Positions 34,788 to 45,043 of a stretch of DNA of 64,000 nt are shown piece by piece (positions within the stretch are counted from its first letter, which is position 1; each line of letters opens with the position of its first letter). Position numbers and translations under genes: made by a program. Origin of the DNA: Ampullaceana balthica (Eukaryota > Mollusca > Gastropoda > Lymnaeidae); assembly GCA_944989445.1 (NCBI GenBank), contig CALYLW010000971.1, forward strand, positions 162,599 to 226,598. Direction: 5' to 3'. The notes beneath the pieces are model-generated. The model was not told where the DNA came from and ran no database searches. It was given only the letters and a program-made list of their open reading frames with translations.

Positions 34788-35035
34788 TGTGTTAACAACT
34801 GTTTTGTTTGTTAGTTGGTTTGCTTTATATTGAACATACCAGTGGGGGATTGGGGCAGAAGGGGGGCACCCATTTGGGTTTGGTCCTCGGGCACCAAGAT
34901 GGCTTAATCCGGCCCAGGTGAGTCATTTTGAGTTTTATTTTCCACTCAGCCGATGGGCTAGCGATAATTTATAATGATTAATGATACATCAATTAATGTC
35001 TGTTTGAAAGATGCAAAATTATGATGTAAATTAAA

Positions 35036-35300
35036 CTAGTTACGAACCGCCACGTAGCATGCGCCGCAGACTTGCTCATATAAAATGCAACGAACGGGGG
35101 GAAAGAACAGAAACTAACTACAGCACGAGGAAATGAGAACAACGCGAGTGAACGTCGGAGGGGGGGAAGAAACTGCCGAAGCATTGTTAGTCTCGAGAGA
35201 TGCACACTGTGGTTAGCTTCCTGACCCACCCACTCCCCACTCTGCACCACTCTAGCTTGCCAACCATAAAATGTGATTGGCCGATCCTAACTAGGGTCAT
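35036..35300 (-). mobile_element. Helitron 3' fragment, second copy of the 55.2-kb family
   Basis: Read on the minus strand, it contains GGCCAATCACATTTTATGG, then GGTTGGCAAGCTAGAG, 'ttctgttctttccccc' and GAGCAAGTCTGCGGCGCATG, and ends GTAACTAG before T. The element at 55246-56328 has the same order (ggccaatcgcagtttatgg, ggttggcaagctaggg, gagcaagtctgtggcgtatg, ctag|t). The left end is not recognisable, so it is truncated or diverged. Confidence 0.75.
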
Positions 35301-35662
35301 TCGTCATGCTTATTTTCACTCGTCTTGTGCTTGTTATGGTGTATTATATGTATAGAAAAACGTTTCCGTCAGTACGGCAGTGTAAAATTCAATAAAAGAC
35401 ATATGTTTTATATGTTATTTCTTCTTACCATTGAAAAGACTACACATAATAAGTAACACAATAAACATATTAAAAGATACCTAAAAAACCCAATACCAAT
35501 TATAACAATTATTAGAGTGTTTTCTACCACTCTCTCTCTTTTTTCGCCTTGGCAAGGATTGTACCGCTCTTCCCTTGTCTAGTAACACAAAAAACCCGAT
35601 CAACATTAGGTGACAGTCAAGCCCCCTGTCTAGTCGATTCTGAACTGAAAGATACTCTATAG

Positions 35663-38154
35663 CAGGGGTGGGCAAACTTTTTCTTCGGAGGGCCGCATTG
35701 AAAATTTTATAGTTATAGGCGGGCCGCATATATATTTTTTTTACTTTAAATTTAATTTTAAACAGATAATATATGAATTAATGATTTTAACCATGTCATT
35801 GTCATTTTATTTCAAGTTCACACTATTACACATGTAAATTACATTTTGATTACAAACTGAAACAGTTAATAATAAGATTTTACTATTCAATATTATTTCA
35901 GCAAAAGTTTATTTTTACCTGTCATAATGACTATAAAGAACTATTAACGTAATTTACATACAAGCTGATCATAGAGAACAATTATCATTAATGAGAAGTA
36001 TGTAACTGTTCACAATTTTGGATAATGTTCTTGAACTGTGGAATCAATTTACTGGTTGTGATTCGCATGACTGCATTCAAATTACAGTCAGTCAACATCG
36101 ATCTGTTCTTAGACTTGTTTATTTTCATGCAAGAAAAAGCTTGCTCACAGATGTATGTGGATCCAAATATTGACAAAAGTTTGGCCGCAAAGTTTTTTAA
36201 GTGTGGAAATTCTGCCGCTGGCAAACAACCATAAAACTCCAGCAGAAGTCAGAAGAACTGACTTGAACTTCTCCTTCAGGTCATAATTTGCTTGTAGGTC
36301 AAGCAACTCTAATTGTATATCTTCTTGGGCTGAATCAGTCTCTGCACTAAATGGCGAACTGAGGATATTGAAGAGTGGTTCCAGGTTCTTGAAGTCTTGG
36401 AACCTCCTTTCAAATTCTATTGCCAATGCATCCAACTGAGCCTTGTACTTTTCAGCCTTTTAAGCCGAAATGGTTTTCTGTTTCAGCAAAGGAAAATGAC
36501 AAAACCTGTTTTCAACTGCTTGTCTGGAGAAAAGGGAGAGCTTTGTCTGAAATGATTTAACATGCACATAAATTTCATGTGCAAACAAGCTATTGCCCTG
36601 AAGTTTGACATTCAGTTCATTCAACTTTTCCATAATATCAATAGCAAACATGAAGTCTAACTTCCAATCTTCATTAACAGCTTTAGTAACAAAGTCACAA
36701 ACAAAACCCTTCATCCCCAAGAACATAACTATTTCTTCCTTCAGATCCCACACTCGCCTCAAAATCTTGCCCAGGCTCAGCCACCTGACACTGCTGTGGT
36801 ATATAATATCATAATATTCAGTTTCCAAATCTTCAAGCAGTTCCTTGAACTGCCTGTGGTTAAGTGCCCTGGCTCGAATGAGGTTTATCACACTGACAAC
36901 TGGGTCAATAACATGCTTGATATTCAACGCAGCTTTACACAGACATTCCTGATGGATGACACAATGCAGAGGTAAGAGTGTATGGTCATGATGTTCTTCT
37001 TTAATTTTTTTTTGTATCAACTTCACAAGACCGACGTTGTTCCCAGTCAAAGCCCGCGCTCCATCGGTTGTTACACTTGCCATCTTGTTCCACACCAACC
37101 CAGTTCTTTCAACACAGTTCTCAACAGCAATGAATAAATCCTGGCCTGTAGTTGTGTCTTTGAGTGGCTCAACACTAAGTAATTCTTCGGTAAGCTCAAA
37201 ACGATTGTTTATTCCCCGTATAAATATCAACATTTGTGATGTGTCCTGTACATCGGTACTTTCGTCCAACGCAAGAGAGTACCACAAAAAGTCTTTGCTT
37301 GCATCTCGAAGTTGGTGCATCAAATTCTCACTAATTTTTTCAACACGCCTGACTACAGTTCTCCTTGATAAAGAAATGCTATCAAATTTTGTTTTCTTTT
37401 CTGGACACATAATGCTTGCTGCATCTGACAAGCATTCCTTAATAAACTCGCTGTCAGAAAAAGACTTGTTCCATTTTACAATCTTATGGGACAGCACCAA
37501 AGTGGCTTCGGTTGCAGCATCTTGAATTAAAGTCTGTTTTGCGAAAACAGTTTGCTGCTTCTTTAAATTACTAACCAACTCTTGGCATTTCCTTTTTCTC
37601 TCTTCGTTTGTTAAATTGTGCCCGAAATCAAAATGTTTAGTTTGGTTGTGTCTTTTTAAGTTGTACTCCTTAAAAACGCTCACACACTCACGGCATAGCA
37701 AGCAGACTGCTTTGCTGCCAACGGTCGTGAGGCAATATTTAGTGGTCCATTCTTCATTAAAAACACGACATTCGTCCTCAATCTTTCTCTTTTTGGCAGC
37801 ACTCATGGTTAAATCAACGTGTATTCGCTTTTAAATTACAATATTTACGAAACCGCCAATATTTAAATCGTAAACAATGGCCACTTCCGGTTGAGCTGAA
37901 ATGTAGTTTCGAATAAAGATGTTAACTGTAATTACTAATGATCACTATTAAAAAAATTCTGTAGCCATGAAACCGATTTAGTATCACTAGATTTAGATCA
38001 AATACTCGAAATAAAATTTATTTTTTGTTCTCGAAAATTCTAAACAAACAAAATTAACATCGACATCAGATCACAACATGTACCCGCCCACGGGCCGCAT
38101 AATATTCTCTGGCGGGCCGCATGCGGCCCGCGGGCAGAAGTTTGCCCATCTCTG
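35663..38154 (-). mobile_element. hAT element with BED-finger transposase, nearly complete
   Basis: The termini are CAGGGGTGGGCAAACTTT on the left and, inverted, CAGAGATGGGCAAACTTCTG on the right. A perfect 8-bp duplication ctctatag flanks it (35655-35662 and 38155-38162). Subterminal regions are rich in gcgggccgcat repeats. The size (2492 bp) and the nearly open transposase point to a recent insertion into intron 1 of the receptor gene. Confidence 0.9.
35988..37806 (-). pseudogene. BED-type hAT transposase, one stop and one frameshift
   Basis: Frame 37806-36460 gives 448 residues. An N-terminal zinc finger has C35, C38, H53 and H58 (VCLLCRE...LKRHNQTKH). Then come LALDESTDVQDTSQMLIFIR, MASVTTDGARALTGNNVG and LPLHCVIHQECLCKAALN, core motifs of hAT transposases of the GTF2IRD2/EPM2AIP1/ZBED-like group. 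An in-frame TAA follows ISA at 36462-36460, and the same frame resumes with KAEKYKAQLDALAIEFERRF. A frameshift near 36235 leads into the dimerisation region LLSIFGSTYICEQAFSCMKI (36224-35988). Two lesions in about 600 codons indicate a young, recently disabled copy. Confidence 0.85.
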
Positions 38155-38169
38155 CTCTATAGCCAAATA

Positions 38170-38760
38170 ATCTGATACCGTCATACTCTGTTATTAATGT
38201 TTTATTATGATAATAACATTAATCTCATTTATGTTTTATTACATTTACTTAACTGCCCTTACTTCATTTTCTTTACAGTATTTAATGATTTTACATCACT
38301 ACATTAATTTTACTACACTTACTGCAATTGAATTTACATCTTTTAGTATACTGCATTTGTAGCATCTACTTCACCGTATTATCTTCAGTGCATTTGACCC
38401 ACTTTTCAGTCCATGACGGCTTATGGGGCAAGTGATGTAGCGTTCACAAGTTTTAGTCACCACTATCGAGCAGGGGAATGTGTGGCCAGGACAATGCCCA
38501 AGAGGCCTTGCCAGTACCTGGGCTCGAACCCACGACTCGGGATCTGCCTCGGATCGATAACTTCGCCGTATTTACTTCATTATATTTACTTCACCGTATC
38601 TACATCAAAGCTTTAACTTCATCTAATTGACGGAATTTACATCATTTAGATCACTGAATTTACTGAAGTTAATTTACTGTATATGCTTCACGGTATTTAC
38701 TTCACTTAATTCACGGCAATTTCTGACTGGCCACATCAGGGCAAACTAACTCTTGATACT
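38170..38760. repeat. Degenerate ttacttcacggta array interrupted by a SINE
   Basis: Loose repeats of (t)ttact(t/a)ca(c/t)..gta recur from about 38240 to 38400 and again from 38560 to 38720: tacttcaccgta, ttacttcattata, ttacttcaccgtatc, gcttcacggta, ttacttcactta. The SINE fragment at 38405-38560 splits the array. The unit length varies, so this is an old, decayed satellite. Confidence 0.6.
38405..38560 (-). mobile_element. SINE fragment (minus strand)
   Basis: Read on the minus strand, a B-box GGTTCGAGCCC is followed downstream by TTGTGAACGCTACATCACTT and GCCGTCATGGACTG. These align with 'cctgtgaacgctgcatcactt' and 'ctgtcatggtctg' of the SINE at 15782-15986. The gataa tail is not visible. Confidence 0.6.
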
Positions 38761-39286
38761 CAATTAACTAACCATGCTCCTTCACTTCTTTGTCGTATGT
38801 GGTAAAGAGAGAGAAGGGCGTACAGACAGAGGGTCTCAGAAGTGTTACATTTGATAACCGGCAAAAATAAGTTGCATTATAAAAAATTTTTTCCCAAAAA
38901 GACGTCATTTAAGACATAGTCTATAGTTGTATCAGTTTCATTTTGGTATTATGTGAAATAACCGGGTATTGTCTAACTTAATTTCAAAATAAATAGTATT
39001 ATTCATTTTTAAGTCTATGTTTTGTGGAATCAGTTTAGCGAATGTGATCAAGACAAAGGCTGGTTTACAAATAAAAAAATGTTTCAAACCTTAGTTGTCG
39101 TTGTTGTTTTTTTTTAATACATAATTTTAAGAATTATTGTTTAAAATAATAGAAAAAGTATTAACGCATGACGTTAAGAACAGAAAATGAACAACGCTGT
39201 ACGAAGAGCGTCTTTTCTTAAATGTGGAATTTATACAGGAATAGAAAAGACTTAATTTAGAATCAAAGTTTTCTTAGGTCAAGAAA

Positions 39287-39574
39287 TCATATGGAAGTAC
39301 TAACAAAGTAATCTGAAATAAACTGGACATTAAGCCTGGGAATGTTTCGATTACATATGAAGCAAACACAAGTAGATATAATTATTAACCCTATTGTGGA
39401 TGGGACAATCCAACTGCTCAAGGAAAAAGTAGTATCAAATATCAACTGAACTTCTTGCATCGGACGCGATACTAAGTGAAAGCGAGGAGCGGCAATAGCA
39501 TGACATACACAAATATTTAAAAGCCTACAAGAGAACAATATCTGACTGTCATTACTTAAGATTAGCATCTCCAT
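39287..39574 (-). other. Open frame with a possible membrane helix, doubtful
   Basis: A minus-strand frame contains a hydrophobic run IVPSTIGLIIISTCVCFIC followed by a basic NRN. An acceptor-like gttctcttgtag precedes it, but no convincing donor follows. It lies in intron 1 of the central gene. It could be an orphan exon or chance; I would not annotate it as a gene without transcript support. Confidence 0.2.
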
Positions 39575-40089
39575 TGGATTCTTGTGAATGAAAGCGTAAA
39601 TGACAAAATCATGTTAAAGGTATAGAGCTGTGTGGAAGAAAAAGCTACTGAATATTAAATTTGAAAATATCAGGTTTTGTTGCGGCTTCTAAAAAATGTC
39701 TCTCAGAGTGCTCGCAACTCTATCATTGCGTCTGAGTTTTCAATCGTCTAATAAAGTCTTTGATACAGTGTTTCTTTAAAAAAAACTATAAAAAACAACA
39801 ACATCACCAAGATACCAAGCACAAATATTTTCCTGATTTGCACATTTTCAGCATGACATATATTTTACAATACTACACTAAGATAAAATTAAATTAAATG
39901 AATACCTACTATCACATATACTATAGATACTTCGTTACGTGTTTATTATGTTTGAAGTAAAAAACTTTTGAGCTTATAATCGTGAATATGCTAGGTAAAT
40001 TAAGTTACATGATAAATTAAAATAACAGTCATTTAAACACCTCTTCATGATAAGAGGGCAGTGTGTTTTTTGGACAGTTATGTCCTAAC

Positions 40090-40958
40090 TAGGGCTGTCA
40101 ATATTGTTGAAAAATGCAAATTTCCAACGGGTACGCGGGTTACCCGATCGAAACATCGCATAATTTTCCCCGTCATAACCGCTATACAATGCTACCTAGC
40201 CACTTTCCATGCACCTCATTTCACACAGTAGCTACACGGCTGACGTCTTAGGGGCCGTACTTAAATGACATCAAGTGATTTTGGCCGATTTTTTACGGTC
40301 ACTGGTTGTCACAAAAAACTTAGAGCCCCCCATATGACGTCACAAAGCTTTGCGGGCGCCCCCCCCCCGCCCCCATAAAGCCGTACTTCCTTTTTGAAAA
40401 TGAGCATGTGTCAAATAACTTTATTGTCATTTAATTTGTTATTTAATGTGAATTTGAACTCTAAAAATCACTACTTACTTAAATCCATGTAAAACGTAAT
40501 TAAATAAATTGTAAGCAATCAAATATTTCAGTGGAACTTTTATTTAAAGGTTCGCATTTTGATGTGACGTCACATTTATTCTTAAACACATCCCTCCCTC
40601 TTGTCACAAATGTGTGACCCCCCTCCTCCCCTAGGTGCATAACGTCATTTATGGACGGGCCCTTATCCATTTTACACTGTTAGTAACTAATTTATTGACT
40701 TTTAAAACTTACACATTTTGGTGTATTATTAAAATCAGTTTTTGGGCAACTCACACGCTGTAACGAGCACACGAAAAATAAATCGAATGGAGGGAGGAGG
40801 AGGGGGGTAGATAAACAACATCGACAATCGTAAACCCAATGTTTGGTTAATTTAGGCATTGAAGCCACATTTTCACGGGTAACCGGGCGGAATTTTACTA
40901 CCCGGATAATCTCACGGGCAACGGGTACCCGGGTCCCGGGTAATCGTTGACAGGCTTA
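40090..40958. mobile_element. Non-autonomous hAT element
   Basis: The left end TAGGGCTGTCAA and the inverted right end TAAGCCTGTCAACGATTACC are flanked by a perfect 8-bp duplication gtcctaac (40082-40089 and 40959-40966). The subterminal regions hold 'acgggta' and 'acccgg' runs. No transposase is present. It contains the nested MITE 40251-40662. Confidence 0.82.
40251..40662. mobile_element. PIF/Harbinger-type MITE nested in hAT
   Basis: The ends GGGGCCGTACTTAAATGACA and, inverted, GGGCCCGTCCATAAATGACG are flanked by TTA on both sides (40248-40250 and 40663-40665). A 3-bp TWA duplication and a GGG terminus are typical of PIF/Harbinger. It is non-coding. Confidence 0.65.
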
Positions 40959-41199
40959 GTCCTAACTATTCTTTAGACCCATGTTTAGACATATTCTTCA
41001 GGTATATCATAGAGCCGATACTAAAACTATTCAAAAACCTTTTTTATGTTAAGAATTTTATTTAAAACATTGTAAGCGAAAAGCAATTCAAAACAAATAC
41101 CATTCTTTGTGATTTCAAATTTTTTATGACGAAAATTAAAAAAAAAGTACAATTAGTTATGGATTACAATTTTGAACAAGTACTCACAAAAATTAAACT

Positions 41200-42540
41200 G
41201 AACTTCATATTAACACTGAGACGATGTAGCTCCAGCTGCAGGAGAAATGCAGGGAGCTACATCGCGTTTGTCGACCTCATGAAAGCTTTTAGTCTTGTCG
41301 GGCAGAAGAGGCCTTTTCCTGCAGATCTTAGTAAAAACAGCCTGCCCTACACGCCTGCTTAATATAATCAAGCAAATACACGATAACATGCAGGGCACAG
41401 TGTGCTAAAGGTTGCCACCTTAGAGGCTTTCCCAGGAAGTAGTGGAGCAAAGCAAGGCTGCGTGTTGGCACCTACTCTATTTGCAATATTCATCTCCATC
41501 TTACTCCAGTATGCCTTTCACGAACAACAGCAATGCATACACATAGACACCGGAGCTGACGGGAGATCATTCAGTATCGTCCGACTTAGAGCTAATACCA
41601 ACATATGGAAGTTTTAGCTGCGCTAGCTCTTTTTGCAGACGATGACTTCTTAATATCTCACACAGCAGACAGACGGCCTGCAGAACCTCGTGTTAAGCCT
41701 CTTCAATGCGTGCAAAGAGTTTAGCCTGACCATTAACATAAAGAAAACCAACAATATGGTACAGGCTGCTGCCTCCCTCACCACTATCACAATTGACGAC
41801 CGCAAACTGGATGTTATTGACAGTTTTACATATCTGGGATAGAACATCTCGAGCACCCTCTCAATGAGATAAGTAGTAGGATAGAGAAGGCCGCAACTTT
41901 TATGACTAGACTGAAAAAAAGATTATGTTTCAATGCCTAACTCACACCAAGAACTGACCTACAGGTATACAAAGCCTGCCTGCCTACTAAGCACATTCCA
42001 CTATGGATTTGAGTCTTGTACTACTTACAGCAGGCATGAAAGTAGGCTCAATAGCTTCCCCCCTCAGATTCCTGCACAGCATCCTAGACATGGGAAGAGA
42101 AATTCCCCAACACGGAGGTCCTGCCTCAAGCAAGCATGAGCAGCATTTTAGCCATATTAATTCAAAGACGCGTCCGATGGCATTAGCAAGTCAAGAGAAT
42201 GCAAGCTGGTCGCATACCCAAAGGAAGTGCTATACAGCAAGCTGGTGATAGGGAAAAGGTGGGTCGGATACACAGACATAAACAGAAGAGAAATGAAAGC
42301 GGCCAACTTTGATTTAACACACTGGGAAAACTGGATATGGATAGGTCCACAGTGGACTGTCAATTGTTAAGGAAGGATAACTAAGAGCCCAGTAATAAAC
42401 CAGAGTGGAAAGAGCTGAAAAAAGAACGAGGATGAAGGCCGGGCAACACTGCCCCATCGCATTCGTGTGTGGGACATTCAGAAGAGAATGCCACTCGAGG
42501 ATTGGTCTCATCAGCCACACCAAGAGTTGCAAACAATAAA
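41200..42540 (+). pseudogene. Decayed LINE reverse transcriptase and zinc-knuckle end
   Basis: In shifting plus-strand frames one reads YIAFVDLMKAFSLV (about 41260-41300; F-D-x-x-K-A-F motif), IHDNMQGT, GAKQGCVLAPTLFAIFIS (41448-41500), LFADDDFLISH (41625-41660; the ADD catalytic motif), FTYLG (41820s) and CGTFRRECHSRIGLISHTKS (42465-42525), a C2HC-like end. These are, in order, the palm and C-terminal parts of a non-LTR retrotransposon. Frame changes and stops are frequent. It is possibly the same family as the fragment at 1890-2062. Confidence 0.78.
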
Positions 42541-42682
42541 TATAATTCGATCGTCTCTCTCAGACGGACATATGTCATACATGCAATCATTTTCTAATGA
42601 CATAATCACGCAAGAGTGTTTTATTCACAAAAAATATATGTATGGTATTGATATAAACATTTTTTAAAAGGATGGAAGAACA

Positions 42683-43236
42683 TGTTACCAGTATATACAT
42701 GTTACCAGTATATACATGTTACCAGTATATACATGTTACCAGTATATACATGTTACCAGTATATACATGTTACCAGTATAAACATGTTACCAGTATATAC
42801 ATGTTACCAGTATATACATGTTACCAGTATATACATGTTACCAGTATATACATGTACCAGTATATACATGTTACCAGTATATACATGTTACCAGTATATA
42901 CATGTTACCAGAAAAAACATGTTACCAGTATATACATGTACCAGTATATACATGTACCAGTATATACATGTTACCAGTATATACATGTACCAGTATATAC
43001 ATGTACCAGTATAAACATGTACCAGTATATACATGTACCAGTATATACATGTACCAGTATATACATGTACCAGTATATACATGTACCAGTATATACATGT
43101 ACCAGTATATACATGTACCAGTATATACATGTAAAAGTATATACATGTTACCAGTATATACATGTACCAGTATATACATGTACCAGTATATACATGTTAC
43201 CAGTATATACATGTACCAGTTTATACATGTATCATT
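42683..43236. repeat. 17/16-bp minisatellite, about 33 copies
   Basis: The unit atgttaccagtatatac (17 bp) fills most of the left half. A 16-bp form lacking one t (atgtaccagtatatac) dominates the right half, with a few 17-bp units mixed in. The core tatacatgta is nearly self-complementary. Because 17 and 16 are not multiples of three, all frames stay open. The long repetitive frames here are artefacts, not proteins. Confidence 0.95.
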
Positions 43237-43691
43237 TTGAAAGTAAGACTAAGACATTGTATTAAACCTGTATCAAGACTTCAACGCTGCATTTGAAGTT
43301 CAGAAACAAAGGATCTAATGCTGTTTGCAACAAATACTTTCATTTTTTAAAATCCATTTTGATACTCATGTAAGAGTACATGCCGACCAGGTCAATATGG
43401 TAGAAAGAGGTTTGTAACGTACCAAAAGAGGTTTTTGTGATAACAACAACATCTTTAATGAAAAAAAAATAGATATCGTTTTAAGTAAACATCATTCACT
43501 ATAAGCCTAGGACAAATTCATGTTGTCAATTTAATCTTATGTTAAAAATACTGTTAAAAAATTTAAATATCAACAAAATTCACGATTTAAATTCGTTCTC
43601 GACCTCCTACCTGTTATTCATCCAGTTAAATTAAATCATGCACTTGCAACTGGGGACGATACAGTTAATAGATGAATAGAACTGCACTTAC

Positions 43692-43767
43692 CTTTCACGC
43701 TAGGTACAACAGAGAAAAATATAAGGAAGGTCATACAAGTATAAATCAGCACACTTTTACAATCCAT
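43692..43767 (-). CDS. Signal-peptide exon, probable first coding exon of the central receptor
   Basis: ATG at 43767-43765 begins a frame MDCKSVLIYTCMTFLIFFSV that continues VPSVK and stops at a strong donor GTAAGT in phase 1. It has a basic residue, a hydrophobic core and a small-residue end, the plan of a cleavable signal peptide. A phase-1 exit is the rule for the exon before a first Ig domain, and it fits exon 31658-31386. The 12-kb intron is enlarged by transposons. It might instead start another gene whose later exons I did not find. Confidence 0.6.
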
Positions 43768-43779
43768 TGTGACTGCTTT

Positions 43780-44961
43780 CCTCCGTGGTTATCGATTCTT
43801 ATATTACTTATTCTGTCAGCAAGCAATACCGAAAAGTTGTTTCATCCTCGTCACAGGTGTAATTAAAAAATGTCAACTATTTTTATTTACAGTGACGAAC
43901 AGAGAAAACAAATCATTAACATTTTATTTTTTTTTAAAATATTTGAATGTGAAACAGTACGATTTTAACTAAAACAATTTTGCTCTCGACCTCCAAACAA
44001 TGACTCTAATGAAAGCTTCGAGAAAATATACAATTATTAAAAAGAATATAAAAAAACTGATACGAACTAAATACCCGCTTCGAGTAGAATAAAGAAACTT
44101 ATTATACGACTGAGTTGGTGAACTTAGTACCGTGATCATAATCCCCCAAGCCAAGAGTGAGCGGAAATACACTTCAGGCCACTCACCGACCGTGAATAAT
44201 AGAAAAGAACACGTGTTTTCAGTATATTTAATTATTATTTTTTAAAGTTTTATATTTTGATTCAAACATACTTATTTTCAAAGTTTTCTTACATAATTAA
44301 AAACAAAAACAAAAAGGATGCGTAACCCCATTTGAACACCATAAATGAGTATCGCTTCATTTTTAACAAATGTTTCATACGCTTGTTAGTTTTCATCATT
44401 TTTCAACAAATTATTATTAAAATTATTATTAATTATTATTAAAGCCCAACTTTATTATTTTTTTTAAAACTTCTTTTAGTTTATCAATATCTTTAAAAAT
44501 AAATTATAAAAAATTAAAATAAATAAATAAAAACACTTTCTTTTAATAATTTAACAAAAGGATATAATCAACATTTTGAGCATATTTTTTAAATTTTCAA
44601 ATAATGTGATTTGCATATCCATAATAGGTTGACAAATGGTACCGTGTTAGATTTTTATCTACTTTTTAAAACAAAACGATTTAATTAAAAAAACCAAAAA
44701 CAATTAGAACTCCGAAGAGTATAAATGTGCTTCCATACAAGTGACTTTTTAAAAAAATGGAACTACCAAAAAATTTTTTTTTAAAGTTTGATAATATTTG
44801 ACCTTTAAAACCATTAATCTATAATTTCAGCTGATCGGCTAATTCACGATGGCAAATCATGTTACTGTTCGGTTTCGATAACTTCACCGAATTACTCACG
44901 AAACCATTCTTGAATATTTAATTTGTTATTGGAAAAACAAAACGTAGATAGAAAGCCAAAC

Positions 44962-44965
<4 letters not shown>
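43780..44965. other. Upstream stretch, nothing firm
   Basis: AT-rich. A donor-like GTGAGT on the minus strand follows CACGGTCG at about 44190, which could end a 5' untranslated exon upstream of the signal exon. No TATA box or initiator can be assigned with confidence. Confidence 0.35.

Positions 44966-44966
<1 letters not shown>

Positions 44967-45040
<74 letters not shown>
44967..45040. repeat. (TA)n microsatellite, about 36 units
   Basis: An uninterrupted ta run of roughly 72 bp. Confidence 0.95.

Positions 45041-45043
<3 letters not shown>

Larger units (their letters stand above)
32665..34917 (+). mobile_element. hAT element, ZMYM1-like, decayed
   Basis: The termini are CAGGCCTGGATTAA on the left and, inverted, CTGGGCCGGATTAAGCC on the right. 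They are flanked by a perfect 8-bp duplication gtgagtca (32657-32664 and 34918-34925). The interior holds a broken plus-strand transposase. A small hAT-like MITE is nested near its right end (34634-34787). Confidence 0.85.
23108..43767 (-). other. Central IgSF transmembrane receptor gene (locus)
   Basis: Proposed model on the minus strand, ten coding exons: 43767-43692, 31658-31386, 30966-30673, 29866-29536, 29211-29179, 28744-28628, 26571-26538, 26341-26295, 25875-24819 and 23341-23108. Intron phases run 1-1-1-1-1-1-2-1-0 and agree at every junction. Repairing two 2-nt frameshifts would be needed for a full product of about 830 residues: signal peptide, two Ig domains plus a third Ig-like one, stalk, one membrane helix and a ~450-residue tail. 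Phase-1 Ig exons are the classic arrangement of animal Ig receptors. It is probably a cell-surface recognition or adhesion receptor; ligand and signalling are unknown. Intron 1 holds two hAT elements and a Helitron fragment, and the intron before the microexon holds a LINE. Linking the distant signal exon to this gene is inference. Confidence 0.6.

Noticed and set aside
42683..43236. Possible CRISPR array
   Set aside because: The units are contiguous with no unique spacers, and the genome is eukaryotic; it is a minisatellite.
42672..43265. Long open frames with YTC/HVT-type repeats on both strands
   Set aside because: They are produced by a 17/16-bp minisatellite that leaves all frames open; there is no start context, splice signal or non-repetitive part.
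43969..44172. Minus-strand frame with a hydrophobic N-terminus (MYFRSLLAWGIM) considered as a signal exon
   Set aside because: No strong phase-1 donor follows; the exon at 43767-43692 is a much better fit.
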